Source: Actinoalloteichus fjordicus
GTDB lineage: Bacteria; Actinomycetota; Actinomycetes; Mycobacteriales; Pseudonocardiaceae
Length of the DNA: 64,000 nt
Assembly: GCF_001941625.1 (NCBI RefSeq)
Contig: NZ_CP016076.1
Span: 6,556,001-6,620,000 of the forward strand
Direction of reading: 5' to 3'
Under the pieces are notes generated by a model. That model searched no databases. It saw only the letters and a list, made by a program, of their open reading frames with translations, and was not told where the DNA came from. How positions within the stretch are numbered: the stretch's first letter is position 1; the number at the start of each line of letters is the position of its first letter. Below, one piece after another: positions 41,882-51,137 of this stretch. The translations under genes and the position numbers were made by a program.

Positions 41882-42682
41882 ATGTCACAGCCAGGACCAC
41901 CCGTCGGGCCGTATCCGCCAGGCGACCACCGGCAGCAAGGACCAGGCTTCGGCGGACCGCCGAGCGGCCCGATGCCGCAGGCTCACACCCCCGGGCCGCC
42001 CCCGCAGTTCGGTCCACCTGCCTATGGGATGCCGGGCCCCGGCATGAACGGACCGGCAGGCGGGTTCCCACCCGGACCCCGCCCCCCGCGCCGAGGACCA
42101 CGTCCGCCCTCGATCGGATCACTGATTCTCGGCATGGTGCTCGTCGTGATCGCTGTGACGCCTGCCCTCATCTTCACCAATTTCCTGATCTTCTTCCCAG
42201 TCAACTGGTTCATGAACTCGTACACCATGATGGCGGCGGCCTCGGTCATCCTCCCCCTCCTCGGTGTCGCGTTCATCAGTCTGATCCGGCGCGTCGCTCA
42301 GATACTCATCGTCCTCGGCGGCATCGGGATCGGGGTCTTGGTCGGCGTCGTCTTCGGCGGGACCAGCGAGCCGCCGGACACCGGTGACTGGGTGATGGCC
42401 GTCTGTCTGGGCCTGGGGGCGCTCGCCCTGTTCGTGTTGCCCTTCGTCCCGCCGCTGAGCTGGGCCGCCACCTACAAGTCGGCACCGTCGCACCTGGGAT
42501 CGAATGGACCGGCGGGCCCCGGTGGACCGGCAGGCCCCGTCAGCCCCGGTGGACCGGGATGGCAGGGCGGCCCGGGACCGGGGCAGCCGCGGCCGGGCCC
42601 CGGTCATCTCGGCGGTCCCGGTCCTGGCATGCCGATGGCACCCCCACCGGGCCCGCAGGCCGGGCCGCCGCCGAGATTTTGA
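41882..42682 (+). CDS. Pro/Gly-rich membrane protein (paralogue 2)
   Basis: The 266-residue protein has the same architecture as its upstream neighbour: a Pro/Gly-rich N-terminus (about 75 residues), PPSIGSLILGMVLVVIAV beginning four helices, PFVPPLSWAA after the last helix and a Pro/Gly tail. Start context GGGAGCAGGACATG is nearly identical to that of the first copy, and upstream bases align too (TTCGGG-AGCAGG). This supports a tandem duplication that included the promoter end. Function unknown. Confidence 0.75.
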   Translation: MSQPGPPVGPYPPGDHRQQGPGFGGPPSGPMPQAHTPGPPPQFGPPAYGMPGPGMNGPAGGFPPGPRPPRRGPRPPSIGSLILGMVLVVIAVTPALIFTNFLIFFPVNWFMNSYTMMAAASVILPLLGVAFISLIRRVAQILIVLGGIGIGVLVGVVFGGTSEPPDTGDWVMAVCLGLGALALFVLPFVPPLSWAATYKSAPSHLGSNGPAGPGGPAGPVSPGGPGWQGGPGPGQPRPGPGHLGGPGPGMPMAPPPGPQAGPPPRF

Positions 42683-42818
42683 GCCGAGGAGAAGACAGAC
42701 CGGTCTCTCGAGCCCGGCCCCGTGTCCCCTGGGCGGGTCTCGTCCTTCGGCCGGGCTGACGGCAGCGATCGGAACGGTCAGGCTTCGGCGGCTCGGTCGG
42801 CAGGACTCCCCGACCATG

Positions 42819-42853
42819 CGAAGAGGGGTGTGATCCGCGCACACCCCTCTTCG
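42819..42853. terminator. Bidirectional 14-bp hairpin
   Basis: CGAAGAGGGGTGTG (42819-42832), loop ATCCGCG, then CACACCCCTCTTCG (42840-42853), a perfect stem between two convergent genes. Confidence 0.85.
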
Positions 42854-42916
42854 TCGAGCACGATCCGACACCGTCATCGAACGCCGAGAAAACCGACGAG
42901 CCTCCGGATCGGCCTG

Positions 42917-43435
42917 TTACTGGAGCCAGTTACCCGTCGAGTAATCGTCGTCATCGTCCTCTGCACGACGCCGCGCGGACGCACGGAACGACTCGGGCGC
43001 GGGACGGGCGACCGGCGGCGGCTGATGCGGCGGCTCAGCCCTCAACGGCGTGGGCTCGGAAAGAGGACCGGACTGCACGCCTTGATATCCGGCGCCTGCC
43101 GCCTCGGCCTCGATGACCCGTTCCATCTCGTCGATCTCCGCAGAGGCGTCGCGCATCTCGTCGGCGTCGTAGTCGACATTGAGGGTCTGTTCCGTGTGTT
43201 GCCTGCCGAACGGATCGGCCTGTCGCTTCTCCTTCTCCTTCGCCCACCGTTGCAAAGCACTGATCCGCTTGCCCCAGCGGTCGGTGGTCTTCTTGGTCGC
43301 CTCCGCAGCGTCCTTGTTCATCTGTGCGGATTTGTCGCGGTAGTACTCCCGGTTCTCCCGTAAGGAGCGCAGCCGGGAGTCGAACTCAGCGCGAAGTCGG
43401 GCAGCCCGTCCTTCCACCGATCCCCTCTCCCTCAT
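42917..43435 (-). CDS. ESX-linked coiled-coil protein with acidic tail (paralogue A)
   Basis: The 172-residue hydrophilic protein is mostly charged helix (residues 1-75, heptad-like, with KDAAEATKKTTDRWGKRIS), then a Pro-rich segment and the tail AEDDDDDYSTGNWLQ. It is the last gene after an EspC-like and a PPE-like gene and shares its acidic tail pattern with the gene at 50583. GTG 43417 is an alternative start with a stronger ribosome site (GAGGGG). No known domain recognised; chaperone or substrate of the secretion system is a guess. Confidence 0.75.
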   Translation of the reverse strand: MRERGSVEGRAARLRAEFDSRLRSLRENREYYRDKSAQMNKDAAEATKKTTDRWGKRISALQRWAKEKEKRQADPFGRQHTEQTLNVDYDADEMRDASAEIDEMERVIEAEAAGAGYQGVQSGPLSEPTPLRAEPPHQPPPVARPAPESFRASARRRAEDDDDDYSTGNWLQ

Positions 43436-43455
43436 TGCCAGTCCTGGCCCTCTGG

Positions 43456-46248
43456 TCAGTCATCGTCGCCGAGCAGTGCGCGAATCCGGTTGGTGGTCTT
43501 CGCGGCCTCGCCCGCGTCGAACAGCTCGCCCTGAACCCGCCACTGACTCGCGCCGCGTTCCTGGTTCTCGCCGCCGCCCTGGCCGCCGCCACCGCCGCCC
43601 ATGCCGCCGCCCGCCATTCCGCCCATCATGCCGCCACCCGCTGCGCCTTGGCCGCCGCCCGACCCTGCCGCGGCTGCCTGGCCCGGCTGACCGGGCTGGC
43701 CGCTGTCTGGCAGCACACCGAAGCCCGCCTGGCCCGCAGGCGGCGCCTGCGGGGTGCTGGTGGAGGGTGCCATGCCGGGGACGTCGCTCGGCGGCCCCCA
43801 CTGCGCGGCAGCGCCACCGCCCGGCGCGAAGCCCTGCGGCGCCCCCGACGGGCCGGGCATCCCCGGTCCCGAGGAGTGTGCGGCCGCCGCCGAGATGCCG
43901 GGCGGGCCGCCGTCCTGACCGCCACCGGGGCTCGGGCCGAAGCCCTCTGGCGGGGTGAAGCCGGGCGGGGTGAAGCCCTGCGGAGGTCCGAATCCGCCCG
44001 CGCCCGCAGGCATCGTCTGCGGCGGGCCGAAAGCGCCCTGACCGGCACCCGGCGCCTGCGGCACGTCATTGCCGAACCCGCCGGTTCCGCCGGGGCCGAA
44101 CTGGGCCTGCTGATTCCCCCCACCGAAGCCCTGGGCGCCGATCGGCTGCGACTGCTCGCCGGTCGGACTCTGCCACGTTCCCTCGAAGCGAGGGCCCTCG
44201 CCACCGCCGGGGCGGAAGTCCGGGTTCACCGCGTGGGGCATGGTCTGGAAGCCCGACGGCTGATCCCGCAGGCCGTTGCCGACCCGGTCGGCCAGTGGAT
44301 CGCCGCTGCCGAACTCGGTGAGGTAGCTGGTGGAGTTGCCCTCGGCGTCCTCCACCGTGATCAGGTGGCCTGGCTGACCTGCCGGAGCAGGCTGCACGCT
44401 GATGGTCGAGTCGCCGTCCTGGATGACTGCCCGGCCGTCCGCGTCCGGCTGAATCGGCTGCGGCCCGTCCTCGCCGGGCCGTTCCCAGCCTGCGAGACCA
44501 TCCGGCCCGCCGGGGACCTGCACCGGAGCCGTCGGACCGCCCGGCATCGTGCTCGGCGCTCCGGGTCCGAACGACGCCTCGTCGGGCATCGTCTGGTACT
44601 GCCCGGGGACCGTGCCGGGACCGCCGGGGCCGAAGTCGATCTCGTAGCTCTGCTTCTCGCCGTCCGGGCCGACGATCTCCAGCTCCACCTGACCGTCGTC
44701 ACCGGGCGGGTTGACGGTGATCTCGTCCTCGCCGTTCTCGATGGTGACCGGGCCGCCGGGCACGTCCGGCTGCACTCGGAAGGGGTCTTCCGGGGTGCCG
44801 GTACCGGGCCCGTCCGGGCTCTCAAGGCCGGGCGGGAGGTCGCCGATCTCCGGCATCGGACCGGGGTCCGGGATCTCCGGGGTCTCCGGCGGCGTGGGCA
44901 GGCCGCCGGGCGGCAGATCGGGCATCGGGGGCGCACCGCCGCCGCCCGCACCGGAACCGCCGCCGGAACCGCCGCCGCCCGCACCAGAGTCGGGCATGCC
45001 GCCGCCGGAACCGTTGCCGCCACTACCGTCGCCGCCACTACCGTCGCCGCCGCCTTGGCTGACCGCGTCGAAGATCTCAGGTCCGATGTCGGCCAAGGCG
45101 TCATTCAATTGGCCCCAAGCCTCGACAAGCAGCCCGTCCGTGGCGATGCATGCATCGTCGAACTGGGCCTTGTGGCCTTCCATTCGGGGGATCAGCCAGG
45201 CATTGAGCCAGCGATTCGCCTCATAGGCAGCCTCGTCCCTCACCGAGTCTGGGACGTTGTTCCCACAGCCTCCGGTGTCGTACTCGACGCCGAGCTGACT
45301 GGCAATCGAGGCCAGCTCCTCATCATTGGCCTCCTTGCGGGCGACCTTGATCAAGAGCGCAACCTGATTCGGCGAATACGAGCCACCAAGTTCCGTCGCA
45401 TCCGGCTCGAAGACCCACATATAATCTGCTTTATAGTAACAGGCCTCTTCCGCCGCCAACGCGGATGACTCGAGAGTGGTGGCCAACTCCTTGAACTTCG
45501 CCATGAAAGTGTCGGAATTAGTCAGAAAGTTGTGGATCTGATTCTGCGCCTGGGCGGCTGCCCCCCCGGACCAGACCTGGGCAAGCGCGCTGCCGTGGCC
45601 GCGCAGATTCTCGCGAATCGTGTCCAGTGCATCATAGGCACTGTTCAGCCGGTCGACCTCGGCCTGGAGCCTGCCGAAGGCCACCTCGCGCTGTTCGTCA
45701 TAGCTGCGGCAGATCGCATCGTAGTCGAGCGACGCCCCCGCCCAGTCGTTGTACTGCGGAATGAAGTTGTGGAAGAACTCCAGTCCGACCGCACCTGCGT
45801 TGAACATCGGCTCGGAAGTAGCGTCGCCCGACGGGTTGCCGCTGTCGTGCGCATTCGCCGCGCTATCGAGGTGGCCCCGATTCCCCGCCCGTCGTTCGAG
45901 GGATTCCTCGATTCCGCGAGCTTCCTCGATGGAATCCATGAGGTCCAGCTCTGCGATGCCCTCGTGCGAGTTATCGTAGTAATCGCCCAGCTTACGGTCT
46001 GGTTCAGTCTTGCTGTCCGCCTCACGACCGTGCCGATAGGTCTCGACCGCGTCGGCAGCATCATAGCGGTCGACGTAATCCTGAACATGATCAGGAAGAT
46101 CGCCGTCGGAGCTCCCCCGGTAGGTACCGGCCCATTCCCCGATGATCTGCGTCTTCAAGTGGTCCGGTATACCCGGATCGTCTAGAATCCGCTGCACTTC
46201 CGCATCGGAAATGGACTCGTCGACTTCACTCCTACGATTGTCTGCCAT
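43456..46248 (-). CDS. Large PPE-like/WXG100-type putative secretion substrate
   Basis: The 930-residue protein has an N-terminal helical region. Around residues 175-270 it has a WXG-type hairpin (QVWSGGAAAQAQNQIHNFL) like the PPE/EspB fold. The second half (about 400-880) is Gly/Pro/Gln low complexity with three repeated modules starting PDGPGTGTPEDPF, GGPDGLAGWERPG and related. It ends GMMGGMAGGGMGG and a charged LLGDDD tail. It follows an EspC-like gene as substrate pairs do. The first 400 codons are markedly more AT-rich than neighbours. Function is inferred from architecture. Confidence 0.75.
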   Translation of the reverse strand: MADNRRSEVDESISDAEVQRILDDPGIPDHLKTQIIGEWAGTYRGSSDGDLPDHVQDYVDRYDAADAVETYRHGREADSKTEPDRKLGDYYDNSHEGIAELDLMDSIEEARGIEESLERRAGNRGHLDSAANAHDSGNPSGDATSEPMFNAGAVGLEFFHNFIPQYNDWAGASLDYDAICRSYDEQREVAFGRLQAEVDRLNSAYDALDTIRENLRGHGSALAQVWSGGAAAQAQNQIHNFLTNSDTFMAKFKELATTLESSALAAEEACYYKADYMWVFEPDATELGGSYSPNQVALLIKVARKEANDEELASIASQLGVEYDTGGCGNNVPDSVRDEAAYEANRWLNAWLIPRMEGHKAQFDDACIATDGLLVEAWGQLNDALADIGPEIFDAVSQGGGDGSGGDGSGGNGSGGGMPDSGAGGGGSGGGSGAGGGGAPPMPDLPPGGLPTPPETPEIPDPGPMPEIGDLPPGLESPDGPGTGTPEDPFRVQPDVPGGPVTIENGEDEITVNPPGDDGQVELEIVGPDGEKQSYEIDFGPGGPGTVPGQYQTMPDEASFGPGAPSTMPGGPTAPVQVPGGPDGLAGWERPGEDGPQPIQPDADGRAVIQDGDSTISVQPAPAGQPGHLITVEDAEGNSTSYLTEFGSGDPLADRVGNGLRDQPSGFQTMPHAVNPDFRPGGGEGPRFEGTWQSPTGEQSQPIGAQGFGGGNQQAQFGPGGTGGFGNDVPQAPGAGQGAFGPPQTMPAGAGGFGPPQGFTPPGFTPPEGFGPSPGGGQDGGPPGISAAAAHSSGPGMPGPSGAPQGFAPGGGAAAQWGPPSDVPGMAPSTSTPQAPPAGQAGFGVLPDSGQPGQPGQAAAAGSGGGQGAAGGGMMGGMAGGGMGGGGGGQGGGENQERGASQWRVQGELFDAGEAAKTTNRIRALLGDDD

Positions 46249-46278
46249 GCTCGTCTCACTCCACCCTCATCAGCACGG

Positions 46279-46590
46279 TCAGCCCAGCTCCTGCATACGC
46301 GCGGCCTCATCGTCTTCAAGTGCCGAATAAGTCCGGTAAGACTGCGTGATGTTCTCCGCGAGCGCACGCGCCTGACGAGCGTATTCTTGAACTGCTTTCA
46401 CCAGATTGTCATCTACACCGGCAGCATAGCTCTCACCATAAGAATGGTAGTTCTCCCCACCGAAGTCACTCGGGCCGAGCACGCTCTGCGCCAGCGCGGT
46501 CGCCTGCTCATCGATCGCCTCGGCCTCTCCCTCGATCTGCCCACCGATAGCCGACATCTCATCCAGGGTCGTCTGGTAATTGTCGCTCAC
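46279..46590 (-). CDS. EspC-like type VII secretion target (left pair)
   Basis: The product is a 103-residue acidic two-helix protein. Residues read NYQTTLDEMSAIGGQIEGEA, then VLGPSDFG with Gly turn, then NLVKAVQEYARQARALAENI, ending EDDEAARMQELG. A YxxxD/E-like secretion signal may be represented by YARQA or YRTYSALED. GTG 46590 is chosen for its G-rich ribosome site; ATG 46611 is possible. It precedes the PPE-like gene by 30 bp in the same operon. Confidence 0.7.
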   Translation of the reverse strand: MSDNYQTTLDEMSAIGGQIEGEAEAIDEQATALAQSVLGPSDFGGENYHSYGESYAAGVDDNLVKAVQEYARQARALAENITQSYRTYSALEDDEAARMQELG

Positions 46591-46744
46591 GGGCCCCCCG
46601 TCCTCATTCATCACGTCGTCAAGTCAACGAGCGCGTCCACGACTCCGACGCGGCCGTCCGATCTCCGGTTCCCAGGATCGCAGGCGGACGGGCGCTGCGG
46701 GGGGACACCTTCCAACTACTTGCTAACGCGAAACTGACATCATC

Positions 46745-46787
46745 CCCGCCCTCATCCCCGCTGAAGAGGGCACGGGTCGAGGGCGGG
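46745..46787 (-). terminator. Terminator hairpin of glmM
   Basis: CCCGCCCTC (46745-46753) pairs perfectly with GAGGGCGGG (46779-46787) across a 25-nt loop, 20 nt beyond the glmM stop. Confidence 0.6.
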
Positions 46788-46807
46788 CGTCAGTGGAGAA
46801 CGACGTG

Positions 46808-48142
46808 TCACCCCACCGAGGAGACGACCTCGACGAGCCTGCGGGCCGTAGCCTCGGCGACGTCCTGGCTGGTCGCCTCGACCATGACCCGGACGATCTG
46901 CTCGGTGCCCGAGGGGCGGAGGAGCACGCGGCCGTTCTCCCCCAGCTCGGCCGACGCCTCCGCGACGGCTGCGGCCACCTCCGGTGCCTCGGCCACCGAG
47001 GCCTTGTTCGCGACGGTGACGTTGATCAGCACCTGCGGCAGCCTGCGCATCACCGAGGCCAGGTGGGACAGCGGCTTGCCGGTGGAGGCCATCCGGGCCA
47101 TCAGCCGCAGTGCGGTCAACAGGCCGTCGCCGGTGGTGGCGTGCGAGGGCAGCACGACGTGGCCCGACTGCTCGCCGCCCAGCGAGAAGCCGTTCGCCCG
47201 CAGCTCCTCCAGCACGTATCGGTCACCCACGGCGGTGGTCCGCAGGGTGATCCCGTTCTCCCGCATGGCCAGATGCAGCCCCAGGTTGCTCATCACCGTG
47301 GCGACGAGGGTGTCCTCGACCAGCTCGCCCGTCTCCCGCAGGGCCAGCGCCAGCACGGCGAGGATCTGGTCGCCGTCGATCAGCTCGCCCGTCTCGTCGA
47401 CGGCCAGGCAGCGGTCGGCGTCGCCGTCGTGGGCGATGCCCACGTCGGCCTGGTGCCTGCGCACCGCCTCGCGCAGGTGGTCCATGTGCGTGGAGCCGCA
47501 GTCGTCGTTGATGTTGCGGCCGTCCGGCTCGGCATGCAGGGCGATGACCTCCGCACCCGCCCGGCGGAACACGTCGGGGGCGACGAAGGACGCGGCGCCG
47601 TGCGAGCAGTCCACGACGACCCGCAGGCCGTCGAGCCGCTGCGGGGTGGCGACCAGCAGGTGGTCCGCGTAGCGGCTGTCCGCGTCGGCGACCGGCCGCA
47701 CCCGGCCGATCGAGGCACCCGTCGGACGGCGCACCGCCTTCCCCAGCCGCGCCGTGATCTCGTCCTCGAGCGCGTCGGGGAGCTTGTGGCCGCCTTCGGC
47801 GAAGAGCTTGATGCCGTTGTCCGGCATCGGGTTGTGGGACGCGGAGATCATCACGCCGAAGTCGGCACTCAGCTCGCCGACGAGGTAGGCGACCGCAGGC
47901 GTGGGCAGGACCCCGACCAGCAGCACATCGGTGCCCGCGGCGCTGAGGCCTGCGGTGACCGCCGCCTCCAGCATCTCCCCGCTCGCTCTGGGATCACGGC
48001 CGACCACCGCGACCGGGCGACGGCTCTCCGAATGCTCGGACAGCACCTCGGCAGCCGCCGAGGCCAGGGACAGTGCGAGTTCCGGGGACAGATCCGCGTT
48101 GGCGAGTCCACGCACTCCGTCGGTGCCGAAGAGCCGGGCCAT
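46808..48142 (-). CDS. glmM: Phosphoglucosamine mutase
   Basis: Converts glucosamine-6-P to glucosamine-1-P on the way to UDP-GlcNAc. The 444-residue protein has the phospho-serine in [13 protein letters not shown] (Ser102), the Mg site [11 protein letters not shown] and the phosphate loop [17 protein letters not shown] 48142 has AGGAGG 10 nt upstream. It follows rplM-rpsI on the same strand but is separated by a hairpin. Confidence 0.97.
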   Translation of the reverse strand: MARLFGTDGVRGLANADLSPELALSLASAAAEVLSEHSESRRPVAVVGRDPRASGEMLEAAVTAGLSAAGTDVLLVGVLPTPAVAYLVGELSADFGVMISASHNPMPDNGIKLFAEGGHKLPDALEDEITARLGKAVRRPTGASIGRVRPVADADSRYADHLLVATPQRLDGLRVVVDCSHGAASFVAPDVFRRAGAEVIALHAEPDGRNINDDCGSTHMDHLREAVRRHQADVGIAHDGDADRCLAVDETGELIDGDQILAVLALALRETGELVEDTLVATVMSNLGLHLAMRENGITLRTTAVGDRYVLEELRANGFSLGGEQSGHVVLPSHATTGDGLLTALRLMARMASTGKPLSHLASVMRRLPQVLINVTVANKASVAEAPEVAAAVAEASAELGENGRVLLRPSGTEQIVRVMVEATSQDVAEATARRLVEVVSSVG

Positions 48143-48202
48143 GGTCGAAGAAACCTCCTCATCGCGCCGCGCTGAAGGCGCCGCAGGGAACACAGACGAC
48201 AA

Positions 48203-48240
48203 CGGGAGCAGCCCTCGCCCTTCGGCGATGACTGCTCCCG
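48203..48240 (-). terminator. Terminator hairpin after rpsI
   Basis: CGGGAGCAG (48203-48211) and CTGCTCCCG (48232-48240) flank a loop with its own TCGCC/GGCGA stem, 31 nt past the rpsI stop. Confidence 0.75.
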
Positions 48241-48270
48241 CTCACTGCCTGCCCAGAAGCAGGACCCGAA

Positions 48271-48918
48271 TCAGCGCTTGCTGTACTGAGGCGCCTTACG
48301 GGCCTTCTTCAGGCCGTACTTCTTACGCTCCTTGGCCCGCGAGTCGCGGGTGAGGAAACCGGCCTTCTTGAGAGCCGGACGGTCGTCGGCGTCGACCTCG
48401 ATCAGCGCCCTGGCGATGGCGAGCCGCAGCGCGCCTGCCTGGCCGGAGGTGCCGCCGCCGTGCAGGTTGCCGAAGACGTCGAAGGCGTCGACCTTCTCCA
48501 GCGTCACCAGCGGCTCCTTGATGAGCTGCTGGTGAACCTTGTTCGGGAAGTACTCCTCGAGCGCCTTGCCGTTGAGCTTGAACTCGCCGGAGCCGGGCAC
48601 CAGGCGAACCCGGACCACGGCCTCCTTGCGACGGCCCACCGTCTGCACCGGGCCGCTGACGAAGGCCACGGGGGCCTCTTCGTCCTCGAAGAGGTGCTCC
48701 TCGTCCGACTCGAACGCCTCGTCGACCGGGGCCTCGCCGTCCTCGGCGACCTCGACGTCGTCAGTGCCCTCGTGGGCCTCGCCCTCGAGGGCCTCGCCCT
48801 CCGGAGCCTCGACGGCCTCGGCCTCAACGGCCTCCGGCGTCTCGACGGTCTCGCCCTGGGGGGTCTCGACGGCGTCGTTCACCGTGTTCTCTTCCGAACC
48901 ATGTTCTGGGGCGGTCAC
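48271..48918 (-). CDS. rpsI: Ribosomal protein S9 with a long acidic N-terminal extension
   Basis: The C-terminal ~127 residues are a standard S9 ([40 protein letters not shown], and the terminal APQYSKR that reaches the P-site). They are preceded by about 88 residues nearly devoid of Lys/Arg and packed with Glu/Ala/Val ([20 protein letters not shown] and similar). Total 215 residues versus about 130-150 in most bacteria. GTG 48918 overlaps the rplM stop (GTGA), supporting the long start; no good internal start with a ribosome site was seen. Confidence 0.95.
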   Translation of the reverse strand: MTAPEHGSEENTVNDAVETPQGETVETPEAVEAEAVEAPEGEALEGEAHEGTDDVEVAEDGEAPVDEAFESDEEHLFEDEEAPVAFVSGPVQTVGRRKEAVVRVRLVPGSGEFKLNGKALEEYFPNKVHQQLIKEPLVTLEKVDAFDVFGNLHGGGTSGQAGALRLAIARALIEVDADDRPALKKAGFLTRDSRAKERKKYGLKKARKAPQYSKR

Positions 48919-49358
48919 TTCTCCACCTTGCCGATCTCGAACGCCTGCGGCGCCTGCGCCGCGTGGGGGTGCTGGGAGCCTGCGTAGACCTTCAGCTTGC
49001 TGGCCATCGCCCGGCCGAGCCGGGTCTTCGGGAGCATGCCCTTGATGGTCTTCTCCAGCAGGCGGTCCGGCTGCTTCTCCAGCGCCTCGCCGAACGTCCT
49101 CTTCCGCAGACCGCCGGGGTAGCCGCTGTGGCGGTAGACGAACTTGTTGTCCCGCTTGTTGCCGGTGAGGGCCACCTTCTCGGCGTTGACGATCACGACG
49201 AAGTCACCGGTATCGACGTGCGGGGCAAAGCTGGGCTTGTGCTTGCCACGCAGCAGAATCGCTGCCTGGGTGGCGAGCCTGCCGAGCACCACGTCCTCGG
49301 CGTCGATCACATGCCAGGCGCGCTTCACCTCGCCAGGCTTCGGGCTGTACGTGCGCAC
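48915..49358 (-). CDS. rplM: Ribosomal protein L13
   Basis: The 147-residue protein has [28 protein letters not shown] and [16 protein letters not shown] blocks of L13. GTG 49358 has GAGGT upstream on the minus strand. It forms the rplM-rpsI operon with a 4-bp overlap. Confidence 0.97.
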   Translation of the reverse strand: MRTYSPKPGEVKRAWHVIDAEDVVLGRLATQAAILLRGKHKPSFAPHVDTGDFVVIVNAEKVALTGNKRDNKFVYRHSGYPGGLRKRTFGEALEKQPDRLLEKTIKGMLPKTRLGRAMASKLKVYAGSQHPHAAQAPQAFEIGKVEK

Positions 49359-49643
49359 GGATCTACCTCGTCGTCGTTCGCATCGGAATGGATGGGCTCC
49401 AGGATGTTACTGCGGCCCCCTCAGTTGGATGCCTCCGCACCGAGGAACGCGCCGGATCAGCTCTCACCGCGCACCGCACAACAAAGAGGGAAGATACCCG
49501 CTGCTGCTTCGTCGGGTCAAAACGACCCCTCGAAAAGGGGTCGGAACGGCTCTGCCACGACCACGGCCACGCGTTGGGCGAGCCGCGCGGGGCAGGAAGC
49601 CCCGACCGTTCCGATCAGCCCGCCGCCGCACCTCGGCGGCGAC
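49359..49643. other. Promoter region of rplM-rpsI
   Basis: No gene recognised. It contains an inverted motif AACGACCCCTCGAAAAGGGGTCGGAAC near 49517 and should hold the ribosomal operon promoter on the minus strand. Confidence 0.4.
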
Positions 49644-49697
49644 GCGCCGACGGCCCCGAGGACCCCCTCATCGGGGACCCGTCAGGGCCGTCGGCGC
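49644..49697 (-). terminator. Terminator of the esx gene pair
   Basis: GCGCCGACGGCCC (49644-49656) and GGGCCGTCGGCGC (49685-49697) form a 13-bp perfect stem, 19 nt past the last esx stop. Confidence 0.8.
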
Positions 49698-49715
49698 AGT
49701 TCACACCGGGGTGAC

Positions 49716-50006
49716 TCAGGAGAAGCGCGCCGCGTTCGCAGCCTCACCGGCCTGGTAGTTCTCGGCGGCCGCGGCGAGCGCGCTACCGATGGCCGCGATG
49801 GCCTCACGAAGCTGCTGAGCGCTCGTGTCCCAGCGGGCCTGGACGTCCTGCCAGTTCGCCTGCGCCTGGCCTTCCCAGCTGGAGACGATCGGCGCGAGGC
49901 GGGTCTTCAGGTTGTTCTGGATCTCCTCGGTCTGGTTCCCCGCGTTGGTCACCTCTTCCGAGGCGTTGACGATGGTGGAGAAACTAACCTTGATTGCGCC
50001 GCCCAT
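49716..50006 (-). CDS. esxT: WXG100 secretion protein (EsxT position)
   Basis: The 96-residue WXG100 protein has Trp-Glu-Gly at the helix turn (IVSSWEGQAQANWQDVQARW, residues about 40-59) between two long amphipathic helices. ATG 50006 follows AAGGAG. Paired with the next WXG100 gene, it should form a heterodimer exported by ESX-4. The symbol is by position relative to rplM as in M. tuberculosis Rv3444c. Confidence 0.9.
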   Translation of the reverse strand: MGGAIKVSFSTIVNASEEVTNAGNQTEEIQNNLKTRLAPIVSSWEGQAQANWQDVQARWDTSAQQLREAIAAIGSALAAAAENYQAGEAANAARFS

Positions 50007-50108
50007 GGTCGTGGGCTCCTTTCAGTGCCGAACTTCGAGATCTGCCGAGTGCAGCCATGCGGAGACCGCATGGGATGTCGCGGAGGGTGACGCGGGCGAA
50101 CCCGACTG

Positions 50109-50426
50109 TCACAGGCCTTCGAGGCGGCCGCCGAGGCTGCTGATGTTGCTGGACTCTTCCTCTTCCATCCGGGCGTACTCCTCGGCCGAACCCGCCAGGT
50201 TCATGCCGATCTCCTCAAGCACCATGTTGATGCTCTTGCCCGCCTGGTCGGCGGCCTCCATCAGCCGCTCGAACTGCTGGGCGGCAGCACCCTGCCAGAG
50301 ACCGGCGACGCCGCCCGCCGTGGACTGGAGGCTGGCCAGAACGGCAGTGATCTCCTCGTTCGCGGTGGCCACGTCGCTGGCCGCGGTGACCATCTCGTCG
50401 GTGGTAGTGCCGAAAGCGTCAGCCAT
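50109..50426 (-). CDS. esxU: WXG100 secretion protein (EsxU position)
   Basis: The 105-residue WXG100 protein has LWQGAAAQQF at the turn (Trp near residue 43) and a YARMEEEES region that may serve as the Y-x-x-x-E secretion signal. ATG 50426 follows GGGGAG; an upstream in-frame extension of five residues is less likely. It partners with the EsxT-position protein 102 bp downstream. Confidence 0.9.
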   Translation of the reverse strand: MADAFGTTTDEMVTAASDVATANEEITAVLASLQSTAGGVAGLWQGAAAQQFERLMEAADQAGKSINMVLEEIGMNLAGSAEEYARMEEEESSNISSLGGRLEGL

Positions 50427-50582
50427 CTGAGGGCTCCCCATTCATGCTCAAGTCGATGTGTTCCGTGGTGCGACGCAAAGACTGCCAGGTTCGGTTCCGC
50501 TTTGTCCGACACTTCGGCGAAGTCGTTGCGCCAGTGAACGCCAATCGTTGCGGCAGTAAACGATCAGCGGGGAAAACGCTGG

Positions 50583-50984
50583 TCAGCCGAGTATTCGCTG
50601 TTGCGAAAAATCGTCGTCATCGTCCTCGCCGTAGGTCTCAAGCCCGGCGGGAGAATGTGCTTTCCGAAACGGCGTCGGTGTTGCGCGGCTCACTTCCTCG
50701 GCTTTCTGTGCTTCTGCCAACAATTCTTCGCCGGAGGGAAGTGCCGGAACGGACAGTCCGGCGTCCTGGCGAAACGCCGCCGCAGATGCCCGCAGTTCGT
50801 CGGACGTGACGTCGTCTCGGGTCGGCTTCGCCGAGCGTCGGTCCACCTTCTCGGCGAGTTCACGACTGTCGGCGCGGAAGCGGTCACCTTGTTCCCTGGC
50901 CCGTACCGCCGCCTGCCTGCCCCGGCTCACCGCACCGGACACCACGCCGCGCAGTCTTGCCACTGCCTCCTGGGCTCCGCTCAT
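50583..50984 (-). CDS. ESX-linked coiled-coil protein with acidic tail (paralogue B)
   Basis: The 133-residue charged helical protein (MSGAQEAVARLRGVVSGAVS, many Arg/Glu/Ala) has a C-terminus ETYGEDDDDDFSQQRILG. The EDDDDD(F/Y) tail matches the gene at 42917 (AEDDDDDYSTGNWLQ). Start ATG 50984 has GAGGAG 12 nt upstream; longer frames start at 51101. It sits between the Hsp70-like gene and the WXG100 pair, where M. tuberculosis has none. Unknown family. Confidence 0.7.
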   Translation of the reverse strand: MSGAQEAVARLRGVVSGAVSRGRQAAVRAREQGDRFRADSRELAEKVDRRSAKPTRDDVTSDELRASAAAFRQDAGLSVPALPSGEELLAEAQKAEEVSRATPTPFRKAHSPAGLETYGEDDDDDFSQQRILG

Positions 50985-51137
50985 CGCTTCAGTCAGCTCC
51001 TCGTTCTCCCGCCGCAGACAGTTCACGCCGCACGTGCGACCCGTCCCACGATCTGCGCTCCGGCGATCCGCTGCGGCCTGTCGTCCCGGCCCGTCGAGCA
51101 CGGCCCGCAGTCTCGTGCCCTGCTTCGTCCGGCCGCC

